Below, in pieces: positions 1-7,622 of a stretch of 39,856 nt of DNA. Made by a program: the position numbers and the translations under genes. The stretch is taken from NCBI GenBank assembly GCA_017501885.1, contig JAFVWA010000158.1:1-39856 (forward strand), written 5' to 3'. Source of the DNA: Clostridia bacterium. Its GTDB lineage: Bacteria; Bacillota; Clostridia; Christensenellales; Borkfalkiaceae. The first letter of the stretch is position 1. Each line of letters opens with the position of its first letter. The notes below the pieces were generated by a model, which ran no database searches, was not told the DNA's origin, and saw nothing but the letters and a program-made list of their open reading frames with translations.

Positions 1-201
1 AAAGAAACTTTCGGGAGTTTGAAGTGTCAAATCTTCCTTATCTTCAATAACGCCACCGATATAATACGGCAAACCACAATTTGCGTATGAAATATAACCT
101 GAACGCTCAAAAATAATAATTTCTGCGTGTTCGTTGAGTCTTCTTATTCTTGCTGCGGCAGTTGCACCACCTGCAACCCCACCAACTATTACAATTTTCA
201 T
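1..201 (-). CDS. CoA-disulfide reductase-like flavoprotein, N-terminal part
   Basis: The first 67 residues of a pyridine nucleotide-disulfide oxidoreductase; the rest lies beyond the window edge. The FAD-binding Rossmann motif GGVAGGATAAARIRRL is visible at residues 7-22 and is followed by the single redox cysteine motif SYANCGLPYY, which is typical of CoA-disulfide reductases, NADH oxidases and persulfide reductases. These enzymes use one cysteine and FAD to reduce disulfides, persulfides or oxygen with NAD(P)H. The start is set by GGAGGG just upstream. The gene lies 32 bases downstream of the NifX-like gene and probably shares its transcript. Which substrate it uses cannot be decided from this fragment. 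Confidence 0.85.
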   Translation of the reverse strand, partial: MKIVIVGGVAGGATAAARIRRLNEHAEIIIFERSGYISYANCGLPYYIGGVIEDKEDLTLQTPESFF

Positions 202-233
202 TTTACCCTCCGATAAAGGCGTTTTAATTTATT

Positions 234-641
234 TTAGTTGTGATGGCAACTTCCCTTTCCACAACCGTGTTCGCCACAAGTGTGTGCACCGTCACCGTGT
301 TCATGGTCGTGGTGAGAACATCTAACGTTGGGATTAAATTCTAGTTCGTTTTTCAAAAATGCTTCTACTGCACTATCACAATCGCCACTAACACCACCGA
401 ATAATTTAATACCGAGTTCGTTAAGCGCACTTATAGCGCCACCGCCTATTCCACCACAAATAAGAACGTCAACGTTGTTTTCTTTTAAGAAACTTGATAA
501 TGCGCCGTGACCTTGTCCATTAGTGCTAATAACGGTTTTAGAAATTATTTTATCGTTTTCAATATCGTAAATCTTAAACTGTTCGGTATGCCCGAAATGT
601 TGAAAAATCTGTTCATTGTCATAAGTTACTGCAATTTTCAT
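234..641 (-). CDS. NifX/NifB-type iron-molybdenum cofactor-binding family protein
   Basis: A 135-residue protein with the dinitrogenase iron-molybdenum cofactor fold (PF02579 type): MKIAVTYDNEQIFQHFGHTEQF at the N-terminus, then the central VLICGGIGGGAISAL segment. The last 28 residues form a His/Cys-rich tail (HHDHEHGDGAHTCGEHGCGKGSCHHN), which suggests metal binding. In non-nitrogen-fixing Clostridia such stand-alone proteins are common and of uncertain role, probably in metal or Fe-S cofactor handling. No nif genes are present here. AAGGAG lies 8 bases before the ATG. It is the first gene of a short operon with the flavoprotein. Confidence 0.85.
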   Translation of the reverse strand: MKIAVTYDNEQIFQHFGHTEQFKIYDIENDKIISKTVISTNGQGHGALSSFLKENNVDVLICGGIGGGAISALNELGIKLFGGVSGDCDSAVEAFLKNELEFNPNVRCSHHDHEHGDGAHTCGEHGCGKGSCHHN

Positions 642-672
642 AATAGAGTCTCCTTAATTTTTTAATAATTAT

Positions 673-701
673 ATTATACCCCTTTTTACCATTTTTTTCA
701 A
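673..701 (-). promoter_or_regulatory. Promoter of the NifX-like gene
   Basis: On the minus strand, TTGAAA (696-701) and TATAAT (673-678) are separated by 17 bases, a near-consensus sigma-A promoter. Transcription would begin about 25 bases upstream of the ATG at 641. Confidence 0.7.
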
Positions 702-721
702 ATGTTTTTTGTATTACCTTC

Positions 722-776
722 AAAAACAAAAATCTTTACTTTTAAAAGCCGATTTTAGCCAAAAAGTAAAGATTTA
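722..776. repeat. Palindromic 55-bp direct repeat, copy A
   Basis: A 55-bp stretch that recurs at 1779-1833 in the same orientation with 52 of 55 positions identical. Its core is a perfect 14-bp inverted repeat, AAATCTTTACTTTT (730-743) against AAAAGTAAAGATTT (762-775), around an 18-base loop. The two copies bracket the DUF3825-like gene. It is AT-rich and lacks a convincing run of T after the stem, so a plain terminator is not the best reading. Confidence 0.85.
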
Positions 777-825
777 TTCTTTATTCCTTGTATAAAACTA
801 ATATATAAAAAACGTCATTAAATAG

Positions 826-854
826 TTGACATTTTTAAAATAATTGCATATAAT
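826..854 (+). promoter_or_regulatory. Consensus promoter of a putative small RNA
   Basis: TTGACA (826-831), a 17-base spacer and TATAAT (849-854) match the sigma-A consensus exactly on the + strand. No + strand protein gene follows; the only downstream signal is the terminator at 901-932. Confidence 0.75.
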
Positions 855-860
855 ATTATC

Positions 861-935
861 ATAAATCGTGTTTGAACTTAATTTTTGTGAGTATATTTTT
901 AATGCAACGGTTATCTAGCCGTTGCATTTTACTTT
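861..935 (+). ncRNA. Putative small RNA, about 75 bases
   Basis: Predicted transcript from the consensus promoter at 826-854 to the intrinsic terminator at 901-932. No convincing reading frame with a ribosome binding site lies inside. The 40 bases between start and terminator are A/U-rich and mostly unpaired, a layout seen in trans-acting small RNAs. It converges on the 3' end of the DUF3825-like gene, whose stop codon is at 934-936, so its tail may overlap that messenger by a few bases. The existence of the RNA is inferred from signals only. Confidence 0.55.
901..932 (+). terminator. Intrinsic terminator of the small RNA
   Basis: A perfect 10-bp stem, AATGCAACGG (901-910) with CCGTTGCATT (919-928), has an 8-base loop and is followed by TTACTTTAT on the + strand. 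On the minus strand the stem is followed by A residues, so it does not work as an intrinsic terminator for the convergent gene. Confidence 0.75.
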
Positions 936-1701
936 ATATCAACCAATTTGATTCAGGTTTCATTAACAACCTTGCTTTTTCATATGCCATTGATTTAGTA
1001 AAAATAGTATTTGCTCTATATTGATTAGTTGAAGTAAGTTCAACAGCTAGAGCCATTGTTTCTTTTTTATTGTCTGATACAGGAATTTCTATTGGCATTA
1101 AATACATTATTTGATTATTATAGAACTGAGGGACAACAAGTCTCATATTTCTTTTAATTTTTTTCTTTGTTTCTTCAACAACACCAATTAACAACGTTTT
1201 TACTACAGATTTATCTAAAGGAATTACTTCTTTAATTCGTTCCCAATTATCATCTAAAATGTGGTCTGTACTCACAACAATTTGTATGTCAGGCTTAAAA
1301 TATAATTCTTCATAATTGTTAGTATAAGTTGCTAATTCTGGGACTTTGCTAAATATATTTAAGAAGTTTCGTTCTGTAATATCTCTAAAACTTTGCAAAC
1401 GCCAAAGAAGCAGTGAATCTTCTTTATTATTTTTCTCAAATATCGCAACAACGTCGTTACCATTAGGAGTTAACAAACCTGTATTAAAACAAGAATAATT
1501 TTCATCATCAGTTTTAATAATTTTATTTTGCTTATAACATTGTTTAAATGTACCAGCAACATACTTATACAAAACACCAACAGATGATTCTTCATTACTC
1601 CAGTTTTCTGGCTCTACTATTTTTGCCAAATATTCTAGCATATTGTTATAACCATCCTTTGTTCCACAAAAAGCATAATCAAACAAACCAAGTTCTTCCA
1701 T
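934..1701 (-). CDS. DUF3825-like protein
   Basis: A 255-residue soluble protein. The motif FNTGLLTPNGNDVVAIFEKN (about residues 72-91), the early PENW and the C-terminal block ending in MAYEKARLLMKPESNWL match my recollection of the DUF3825 family (PF12873), whose biochemical function is not established. There is no signal peptide or membrane segment. The start is supported by AGGAG 7 bases upstream and by an extended -10 promoter at 1729-1757, so it is a single-gene unit. It is flanked by the two palindromic repeats and faces a putative small RNA. Family assignment is from motif memory only. Confidence 0.75.
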   Translation of the reverse strand: MEELGLFDYAFCGTKDGYNNMLEYLAKIVEPENWSNEESSVGVLYKYVAGTFKQCYKQNKIIKTDDENYSCFNTGLLTPNGNDVVAIFEKNNKEDSLLLWRLQSFRDITERNFLNIFSKVPELATYTNNYEELYFKPDIQIVVSTDHILDDNWERIKEVIPLDKSVVKTLLIGVVEETKKKIKRNMRLVVPQFYNNQIMYLMPIEIPVSDNKKETMALAVELTSTNQYRANTIFTKSMAYEKARLLMKPESNWLI

Positions 1702-1728
1702 ATTTTTCTCCTATGTTTAATTTTCTTT

Positions 1729-1757
1729 ATTATAGCAAAAAAAGTATCAAATATCAA
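1729..1757 (-). promoter_or_regulatory. Promoter of the DUF3825-like gene
   Basis: On the minus strand, TTGATA (1752-1757), 17 bases, then TATAAT (1729-1734) preceded by TGC, an extended -10 element. The transcript would start about 20 bases before the ATG. Confidence 0.75.
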
Positions 1758-1778
1758 GCATAATGAAATATTCCTCTT

Positions 1779-1833
1779 AAAAACAAATATCTTTACTTTT
1801 AAAAGCTGATTTTAGTCAAAAAGTAAAGATTTA
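1779..1833. repeat. Palindromic 55-bp direct repeat, copy B
   Basis: Second copy of the repeat at 722-776, same orientation, differing at three positions (A/T at the first arm edge and two C-to-T changes in the loop). Its perfect arms are ATCTTTACTTTT (1789-1800) and AAAAGTAAAGAT (1819-1830). It sits about 22 bases upstream of the -35 box of the DUF3825-like gene. Confidence 0.85.
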
Positions 1834-1914
1834 CCAAAAAAGTTTTATTTAAAATCTTGGGAAAAAGTTTGTAAAATTAGGAATTTCATTTTATAAAAAA
1901 TGTTTAAAAACAAT

Positions 1915-1946
1915 AAAAAACACCCGAATACGAGCGTTTTCGGGTG
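1915..1946 (-). terminator. Intrinsic terminator, minus strand
   Basis: An 8-bp GC-rich stem, CACCCGAA (1921-1928) with TTCGGGTG (1939-1946), is followed on the minus strand by TTTTTT (1920-1915). The nearest upstream gene is the SDR, which ends 226 bases before it, so it ends the galactosidase-SDR transcript or an unrecognised RNA. Confidence 0.75.
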
Positions 1947-2172
1947 AAAAATATCTAACTCAATGGGACGATGAGGCAGAAAATAGTGAAAAAACTAAAG
2001 TTTTTGAGGCTCTTTTAGTATGACCGAAACCCCTAGGGGGATTTTGGGAAAAGAGGTTTTAAAGTTTTTAAGAAAAAAGGCAAGATTTATCTTTGTTTTT
2101 CTAATGTTTTATTGTGTTAAATTTTTTAATAATTTGTTTGGGAAAAACCCCTGTAATCAGCCTTAAAATCCC

Positions 2173-2978
2173 TTAAGTTTGTTTTTTATTTTGCAATACT
2201 TTTTTTATTACATAAAACTGCAAGCTTTTTGGCAAAATAGAAAGCAAAATTAAAAGCTTGTTTCTATTTATAGAATAAGCAAATTTGGGACTTTTCTTTT
2301 CAATAATTTTAGCTACTTTAAATGCTATTTTAGTTGGAGAAATATTTTTTGCTTCTACTCTATTTACTATTGAACGGAATCGCTCCGCATTACATTTATA
2401 TAAACAAGATCTTTCACAAAAATCATCTAGGGCTTGAGTAGAAACCCCAAGCATTTGTGTTGAAACAGCCCCTGCCCTTAAAACGCTAACGTGTATTCCA
2501 AGGAGCTGCATTTCCATACGCAAGGAAAAGGCATAATTATCTAATGCACTTTTTGTAATGGCATATATACCAGTAAATGGCAATGGGTTTAAAGGAGCAA
2601 GTTCACTTGTTGTTATAATAATTCTACTTCCTTTTTTAAGTAATGGGAAAAATATTTTGTTTACATATATTGCCCCAAATAAATTTACGTCAAAAATTTG
2701 TTTTAACTCCCGTTCATTCATTTCAAGCAACGAATCAAGCTTATACATACCAGCAAAATGAATAATTGCAAAAATGGATTCCGTTATAGAATTTACCTTT
2801 TCAAAGGCAGATTTGATGCTTTCAATATTGGTTAAATCCACTTCTATTGGTAAAACATTTTCTTTTGCACTACCAATATTTTTATCCAAAGAAAAACATA
2901 ATAACCCTGTTTTACAAGACAATCCACTGTATTTTGCCCCATACCTCCGTATGCACCAGTAACCACAACGTATTTCAT
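2173..2978 (-). pseudogene. Short-chain dehydrogenase/reductase, frame broken near the N-terminus
   Basis: A classical SDR. Read from the ATG at 2976-2978 the protein begins MKYVVVTGAYGGMGQNTVDC, with the TGxxxGxG cofactor motif. It then loses frame at the five-T run (2892-2896 on the + strand as AAAAA), and the downstream frame continues FSLDKNIGSAKENVLPIEVDL to the end. Restoring one T gives a continuous protein of about 268 residues. The cofactor Asp (EVDLTN), HFAG, the catalytic serine (TTSE) and YAITK are all intact. The correct start lies 9 bases after the galactosidase stop behind AAGGTG. One missing base in a homopolymer means either a recent mutation or a sequencing error. Substrate unknown. 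Confidence 0.8.
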
Positions 2979-2986
2979 TACACACC

Positions 2987-4726
2987 TTAAAATCTAATTT
3001 CTAATCTTCCGCCAATCGGGAAAAATACTTTATTAAGCCCCTTTTTTAAATTATATTTTTTTATTTCTTGCCCCATGATATCATAAATAATTGTTTTAGA
3101 TTTTTTACTAATATCCAAATACACCTCGTTCTCACAGCCCGCATTAAGCAAATCAACGTTTTTATCGAAATTATCATATGAATACGAATCATGTAAAACA
3201 ACTATTCGCTTGTTATCATTTTCTGAAGATATAACAGGATAATTTTCTTCTAAATTATTTGCAACGAATTTTCCGTGTAAAATAATATCTTTATTTTTCT
3301 CCCAATATTGAAGGTGGTTTTTAATAAGTGTAAGATGTTCTTTAGGTGATTGAGTTAATAAAACTGATATTTGAGGAACAGAGAAAAAAACATTTAACAG
3401 TTGTCTTTTAATATTTTCAAGTGATTCGTGCTTTGACCAATAAAGCATATCTGAATGAACTGCAAGATTGTATTCGGGAAGTCTTAAATCAGTAACTGCA
3501 ATTCTATTGGTAAGTGAATCAAACGCACAATCAGCAACCCTTAACATGTTGCAAAAGCTAACAATTGCTGGTCCAACGTAGGCTTGTCTAAATTCAATCA
3601 ACAATTCAGGCTTAACAGACTTAAGAGCGTCAACTATTTCGGTCAGTAGCTTTTCTACCGCCATTTCAACCGTTTGACAATCCATATCGCTATTAAACGC
3701 AGGACTTTCCAAAGTGAGCTTAAACTCGTCTATAAAATCCAATTTAAGCCCGTCAAGGTCGTATTCCTGCATAAAGTTTTTAAACACTCCAACTATGTAG
3801 CTTCTAACTTCAGAATATCTTGGGTCAAGTATACCTGCCCTATAAAATTCTGAATTCCAAAGCATTTTATCTTTCAACTTTATATATTCTTTGGTATTAT
3901 ATCCAACAAAAGGAACAGGAAACCAAACGGCAATTTTCATTCCTAACTCGTGAACCTTATTAACAAACTCTTTGAAGTTTGCAAACTTTTCTTTAGAAAC
4001 CTCCCAAAGTCCACAGTCAAAATAATCCCCTGTTCCATTTCCATCATATTGCCAACCGTCATCAATAATTACTGTTTTGAAGCCTAAATTTCTAGCAATT
4101 TCAAGCTCCCTTTCTAAAAGCTTACCATTAGGATGCTGATGAAAATTATACCAAGTAGAATATAAAGGATATTCTGCAAATTCATTATTAAAAACTTGTC
4201 TTTTATAAAAACTCTTCCACCATTCGGTTACGTCTTTTATGCTTTGATAATATGGAATTTTTCTTGTATCAATACGCAAAATGACAGAATAATCTTTTAT
4301 TAGAGCCTCGTTTTTATCAAAAAGAGTTAATTGCATACAAACGTTATCTTCATCTGTAAAATCGTCAATAAAAAAAGCTAAATTATGAGAGTTATTTGCA
4401 TCTGATAATGCAAAAGTTTGAAAATTCTCCTCTTTGTCGCATACAGACAAAATAGGCGCACCGCGATAAAAACTTGAAGTATCATTATTCTTGGAAAACC
4501 ATTGCCTTGCTGCACGATCTCTGCCTTTTGTCGGAATCCAAACGGATAATACACCACGCATTGGCTCATACCAACGAATTACAATGTCCTTAACTATGGT
4601 TTCCTTATCATATTTTAACGATATCTCGTAATTAAAAACGCCATCATTTTCATTTAAAAAGTTGATATTTAAGTTAGTATTTTCTTCTACTCTAAACAGC
4701 CTATTATTCACGATTAAATCCTTCAT
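2987..4726 (-). CDS. GH36-type alpha-galactosidase-like glycosidase
   Basis: A 579-residue cytoplasmic glycosidase with a beta-sandwich N-terminal domain and a TIM barrel. Barrel motifs are LYSTWYNFHQ, VIIDDGWQ (about 219-226), DLDGLKLDF with the probable nucleophile Asp330, and RVADCAFD with the probable acid/base Asp399. These match clan GH-D, family GH36, in which alpha-galactosidases dominate. The exact sugar is not certain. I chose the ATG at 4726 because GGAGGG precedes it; the open frame upstream runs through the promoter. No signal peptide is present, so the substrate must be imported. It is followed by the SDR with 8 bases between the genes. Confidence 0.85.
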   Translation of the reverse strand: MKDLIVNNRLFRVEENTNLNINFLNENDGVFNYEISLKYDKETIVKDIVIRWYEPMRGVLSVWIPTKGRDRAARQWFSKNNDTSSFYRGAPILSVCDKEENFQTFALSDANNSHNLAFFIDDFTDEDNVCMQLTLFDKNEALIKDYSVILRIDTRKIPYYQSIKDVTEWWKSFYKRQVFNNEFAEYPLYSTWYNFHQHPNGKLLERELEIARNLGFKTVIIDDGWQYDGNGTGDYFDCGLWEVSKEKFANFKEFVNKVHELGMKIAVWFPVPFVGYNTKEYIKLKDKMLWNSEFYRAGILDPRYSEVRSYIVGVFKNFMQEYDLDGLKLDFIDEFKLTLESPAFNSDMDCQTVEMAVEKLLTEIVDALKSVKPELLIEFRQAYVGPAIVSFCNMLRVADCAFDSLTNRIAVTDLRLPEYNLAVHSDMLYWSKHESLENIKRQLLNVFFSVPQISVLLTQSPKEHLTLIKNHLQYWEKNKDIILHGKFVANNLEENYPVISSENDNKRIVVLHDSYSYDNFDKNVDLLNAGCENEVYLDISKKSKTIIYDIMGQEIKKYNLKKGLNKVFFPIGGRLEIRF

Positions 4727-4751
4727 AAAACCCTCCGAATCGCTTGAACAA

Positions 4752-4780
4752 ATTCTATTATAAAAGATTATTAATGTCAA
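4752..4780 (-). promoter_or_regulatory. Promoter of the galactosidase-SDR unit
   Basis: TTGACA (4775-4780), a 17-base spacer and TAGAAT (4752-4757) on the minus strand lie between the terminator of the preceding operon and the galactosidase ribosome binding site. The pair is therefore transcribed independently of the isomerase-kinase operon. Confidence 0.75.
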
Positions 4781-4789
4781 TACCAAACG

Positions 4790-4818
4790 AAAAAAAACCG
4801 ACATAATTGTCGGTTTTT
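4790..4818 (-). terminator. Terminator of the catabolic operon
   Basis: An 11-bp stem (4793-4803 with 4808-4818, core CCGACA/TGTCGG) has a 4-base loop and is followed on the minus strand by an eight-T run. It sits 11 bases after the isomerase stop codon. Confidence 0.9.
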
Positions 4819-4828
4819 CTCTATCTTT

Positions 4829-6187
4829 TTATATAACTTCAATTCCACACAAATAGCAGAAATCTTTTATAAGTTGAGCATTGTTGCCATAAGAAATTAT
4901 GTAATGTTGCCCCATTACGTTTTGAGCAAATTTTTCGGTATCTTCAAGCAATACTTTTAGACTTGGCAATTGAGGTGCGGGTTTATCCCAACCACATTCT
5001 TCCCAGCTTTCAGGTGTAACACCTTCGCCGTTTACCATGTGCATATAATATTTACCATTTGTGCAAGTAAGTCTACACATCACTAACTCACCAGTCTTAA
5101 CCTTAGAAACGTTAAGAAGGCTTTGAGTTAATTCGCCAAACGTCGCTGGTAAAATAGTTGTTTTCCCATCAACAACTTCACTTGGAACGTAGTCTGGAAC
5201 ACCAGCCAAAACACCGTCTTCAAAGTATTCGTAAAACTCTAAATAAGCACCTATTTGACCTGTGAGTTTGTTAACGATAACTTGAGTAACGTTACCTAAA
5301 CAGTCGTTTTCAGGAATTGTAGGGATTCCATCTTCAGCAAGCAAAGTAAATATTGGTGCTGGTGGGAAACCAAGGAGTTTTTTCATTCCGTCAACGTCTT
5401 TTAATGAAATTGCATCATACTTTCTTTCGTCACAAATTTGTTTAATCGCAAGATAGTATCTAATGGCATCTTCAACACCCTTTTGGTCGGGAAGTTTAAG
5501 GAATTCCCACTTTGTAACTCTTGTGTTAGCAACCCTGTCTATCTCGTCATAGTCTATCTTCTCTGCACGTTGAACAACTTCTAACATTTCGAAACATTCT
5601 ATTTCTGCCCCGATTTCTCTTTTTAAAGAAACGCCATCGAACATAGTGCCGTAAAGTTGCATGTCCCTATATCCCATTTGACCGATTCTTGCAGTTCTCA
5701 AAGCAGAATAAGCGCTACAAACCTTGCAAAAGTTTAATACTTGATCGACTTTAGAAGGCTTACCAACAACGTCATAGATATACTTAAATTTAATATTCAT
5801 ATCCGTCATTGCTTTTCTAAGCGCACTCGTGCCAGCTTGGTCAGCCGTCGTAACCAAACGACCTTCTTCATACCAACCGCAAAGCCCCCACAAAACCATG
5901 GGGATATGTCTAAATTTATCTATTACTTTTATAACCGCATGGGAAGGTATCCATCCTGCAACACAAACGACTAAAACGTCCATATCCTTTCCAATAAAAA
6001 AAGAGATGGCATCGTTTATATCATTTTCCATATAATCGTCTCTGATAGGAAAACGAGAAATAATCTCTACGTCTTCTCTTTTAAGACTATCACAAGCCTT
6101 TTTGCATTTATTCTGCAAAACTTCTATCGGGGTATTAACTTCTCCAAACCCAGCAAAACCTATTTTAATCAACGTTTTATCCCCCAT
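4829..6187 (-). CDS. L-fucose isomerase-like sugar isomerase
   Basis: A 452-residue protein of the L-fucose/L-arabinose isomerase superfamily (COG2407 type), cytoplasmic aldose-ketose isomerases that use a divalent metal. Seen: the IGFAGFGEVNTP start, the VVCVAGWIPSHAVIKVI segment, the central GQMGYRDMQLYG, and the C-terminal block NDCLGNVTQVIVNKL, which belongs to the metal-binding half of the fold. Its ATG overlaps the kinase stop by one base (TAATG), so translation is coupled. It is the last gene before the terminator. Together with the FGGY kinase it implies aldose to ketose to ketose phosphate. The precise sugar is not readable, and no aldolase gene is nearby. Confidence 0.8.
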   Translation of the reverse strand: MGDKTLIKIGFAGFGEVNTPIEVLQNKCKKACDSLKREDVEIISRFPIRDDYMENDINDAISFFIGKDMDVLVVCVAGWIPSHAVIKVIDKFRHIPMVLWGLCGWYEEGRLVTTADQAGTSALRKAMTDMNIKFKYIYDVVGKPSKVDQVLNFCKVCSAYSALRTARIGQMGYRDMQLYGTMFDGVSLKREIGAEIECFEMLEVVQRAEKIDYDEIDRVANTRVTKWEFLKLPDQKGVEDAIRYYLAIKQICDERKYDAISLKDVDGMKKLLGFPPAPIFTLLAEDGIPTIPENDCLGNVTQVIVNKLTGQIGAYLEFYEYFEDGVLAGVPDYVPSEVVDGKTTILPATFGELTQSLLNVSKVKTGELVMCRLTCTNGKYYMHMVNGEGVTPESWEECGWDKPAPQLPSLKVLLEDTEKFAQNVMGQHYIISYGNNAQLIKDFCYLCGIEVI

Positions 6188-7608
6188 TATATATCTTTTC
6201 TGTTATGCAACAAATTATCAAACGAAATAAATCTATTATATACAGCATCACCTAATGACTTATCGTTTTTTGGTGTAATTTGTGAAAGTGGCTTAACCAA
6301 TTCCTTAACTGCTGAATCAATGCTACAATATGTTCCCTTGCCAACACCAGCCAAAATTGCAGTTCCTAAGCAACCAATTTCTTTGTTCTGCAACGTTGTA
6401 ATCTTTTTATTGGTTATGTCAGCCTTAATTTGACACCACAACGGACTTTTAGCACCACCACCGATGGAGATTATATTTTCGACAGGAATATTGATATATT
6501 CAAGATATTGCCTCAAAAGACAAGCAACACCTTCCATGATAGCTCTCGCGAAATGTCCTCTGCCATGCTTTAAATCAATACCGTAAACACCCCCCTTTAA
6601 GTCGGGATCATTTACAGGCATGACGCTTCCGCACATGTTTGGAGAAATAACCAAGCCTTCCGAACCAAAAGGAACTTCGTTTGCAAGTTTATTTATTTCA
6701 TCGTATCCACAATCAAAGAAGAAATTCTTTTTACACCATTCCATAACCATTCCGGCCGTTGGCGCCCACATCAAAAGGCAGTATCTACCCTTTGATACGT
6801 AGTGCGCAGGAACTTTGATTCCATCGTAGTAAGGTGGAAGTGTCTTTGACAATGCACAAACAGCAAGTGCTGTTCCCGTCATTTCACTAACCATTCCTTC
6901 TTCAATAATACCAGCACCTATAAAACCAGAAATTTGGTCAAGTGCGCCTGTTGACACGGTTGCACCCTTATATTCGCCAACACACTCTCCGCTCTCATGA
7001 AGAACGGGTAGTTTGCTTTCGTCAATACCTATAAAATCGAGCATATCTTTCCAATACTCACCGCTTACAACATCAAGGTAAAGAGTTGAGGAATAAAGCG
7101 AACGTTCGCACACGAACTTTCCAGTTATTCTATAAAGAAGATAGTCTTCTAAAAGAACGATTTTATCTACTTTTTCAAACAGTTCTGGCTTGTTTTTCTT
7201 AAGCCATAAAATCTTTGGTGCAGGATATCCCGCTGGAGATTCCGTTTGACCAGTAGTTTCGTAAATCTTTCTTAATCCAAAACGTTCTTCAATTTCTTTT
7301 GCTTCTTTATCTGCTCTATTGTCAAGCCAAACGATAGCGTTCATAAGTGGCTTGCCGTTTTTATCTAAGAAAATGATAGTTTCACCTTGTGTATCTATCG
7401 CAAAACAATCGAACTTATATTTAGATGCAAGTTCGTTATACGCTTCTTCAAACAATCTAAAATACTCTTCCGCAGGAAATTCAACGTAATCACCTTCAGT
7501 AATAAGCGTATATGCTTTTTGTGAACATGCTACTTCATTTCCATTTTCATCAAACACGCAACCTTTCAAAGACGTCGTGCCGATATCAATTCCCATACTA
7601 TATTTCAT
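6187..7608 (-). CDS. FGGY-family carbohydrate kinase
   Basis: A 473-residue sugar kinase with both actin-like halves. GIDIGTTSLKG (residues 6-16) is the phosphate-binding loop, STGALDQ gives the probable catalytic base Asp224, MTGTALAV and SIGGGAKSPLW form the nucleotide site. The family phosphorylates pentuloses, hexuloses and polyols (xylulokinase, fuculokinase, rhamnulokinase). I chose ATG 7608 with GGAG 6 bases upstream; an upstream TTG is in frame but lacks a site. It is 14 bases after the ceramidase-like gene and overlaps the isomerase start by one base. The isomerase partner suggests a ketose substrate. Confidence 0.9.
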   Translation of the reverse strand: MKYSMGIDIGTTSLKGCVFDENGNEVACSQKAYTLITEGDYVEFPAEEYFRLFEEAYNELASKYKFDCFAIDTQGETIIFLDKNGKPLMNAIVWLDNRADKEAKEIEERFGLRKIYETTGQTESPAGYPAPKILWLKKNKPELFEKVDKIVLLEDYLLYRITGKFVCERSLYSSTLYLDVVSGEYWKDMLDFIGIDESKLPVLHESGECVGEYKGATVSTGALDQISGFIGAGIIEEGMVSEMTGTALAVCALSKTLPPYYDGIKVPAHYVSKGRYCLLMWAPTAGMVMEWCKKNFFFDCGYDEINKLANEVPFGSEGLVISPNMCGSVMPVNDPDLKGGVYGIDLKHGRGHFARAIMEGVACLLRQYLEYINIPVENIISIGGGAKSPLWCQIKADITNKKITTLQNKEIGCLGTAILAGVGKGTYCSIDSAVKELVKPLSQITPKNDKSLGDAVYNRFISFDNLLHNRKDI

Positions 7609-7622
7609 ATATTTCTCCAAGA

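Larger units (their letters stand above)
1702..2172. other. 471-base intergenic region
   Basis: No reading frame of note was found on either strand. It contains the promoter of the DUF3825-like gene (1729-1757), repeat copy B (1779-1833), a minus-strand terminator (1915-1946), a 16-base A/T palindrome around 1990-2005 and the 10-base palindrome CCCCTAGGGG near 2030-2039. The 226 bases between the SDR stop and the terminator are either a long 3' untranslated region or an unrecognised RNA. No convincing promoter was seen there. Confidence 0.6.

Noticed and set aside
234-641. Part of a nitrogen fixation cluster
   Set aside because: The NifX/NifB-like fold is widespread in non-fixing Clostridia and no nifHDK or nifB radical-SAM gene is near.
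722-1833. The palindromic repeats as a CRISPR array
   Set aside because: Only two copies about 1 kb apart with a gene between them; no regular spacers and no cas genes.
2892-2900. Programmed -1 frameshift in the SDR gene
   Set aside because: The site reads GTT TTT CTT in frame 0, which is not a canonical slippery heptamer, and no stimulatory hairpin or internal Shine-Dalgarno sequence stood out.
2173-2985. The unbroken frame starting at 2985 as the true SDR start
   Set aside because: Its first 30 residues do not resemble an SDR, whereas the ATG at 2978 in the other frame gives a perfect cofactor motif and a ribosome site.
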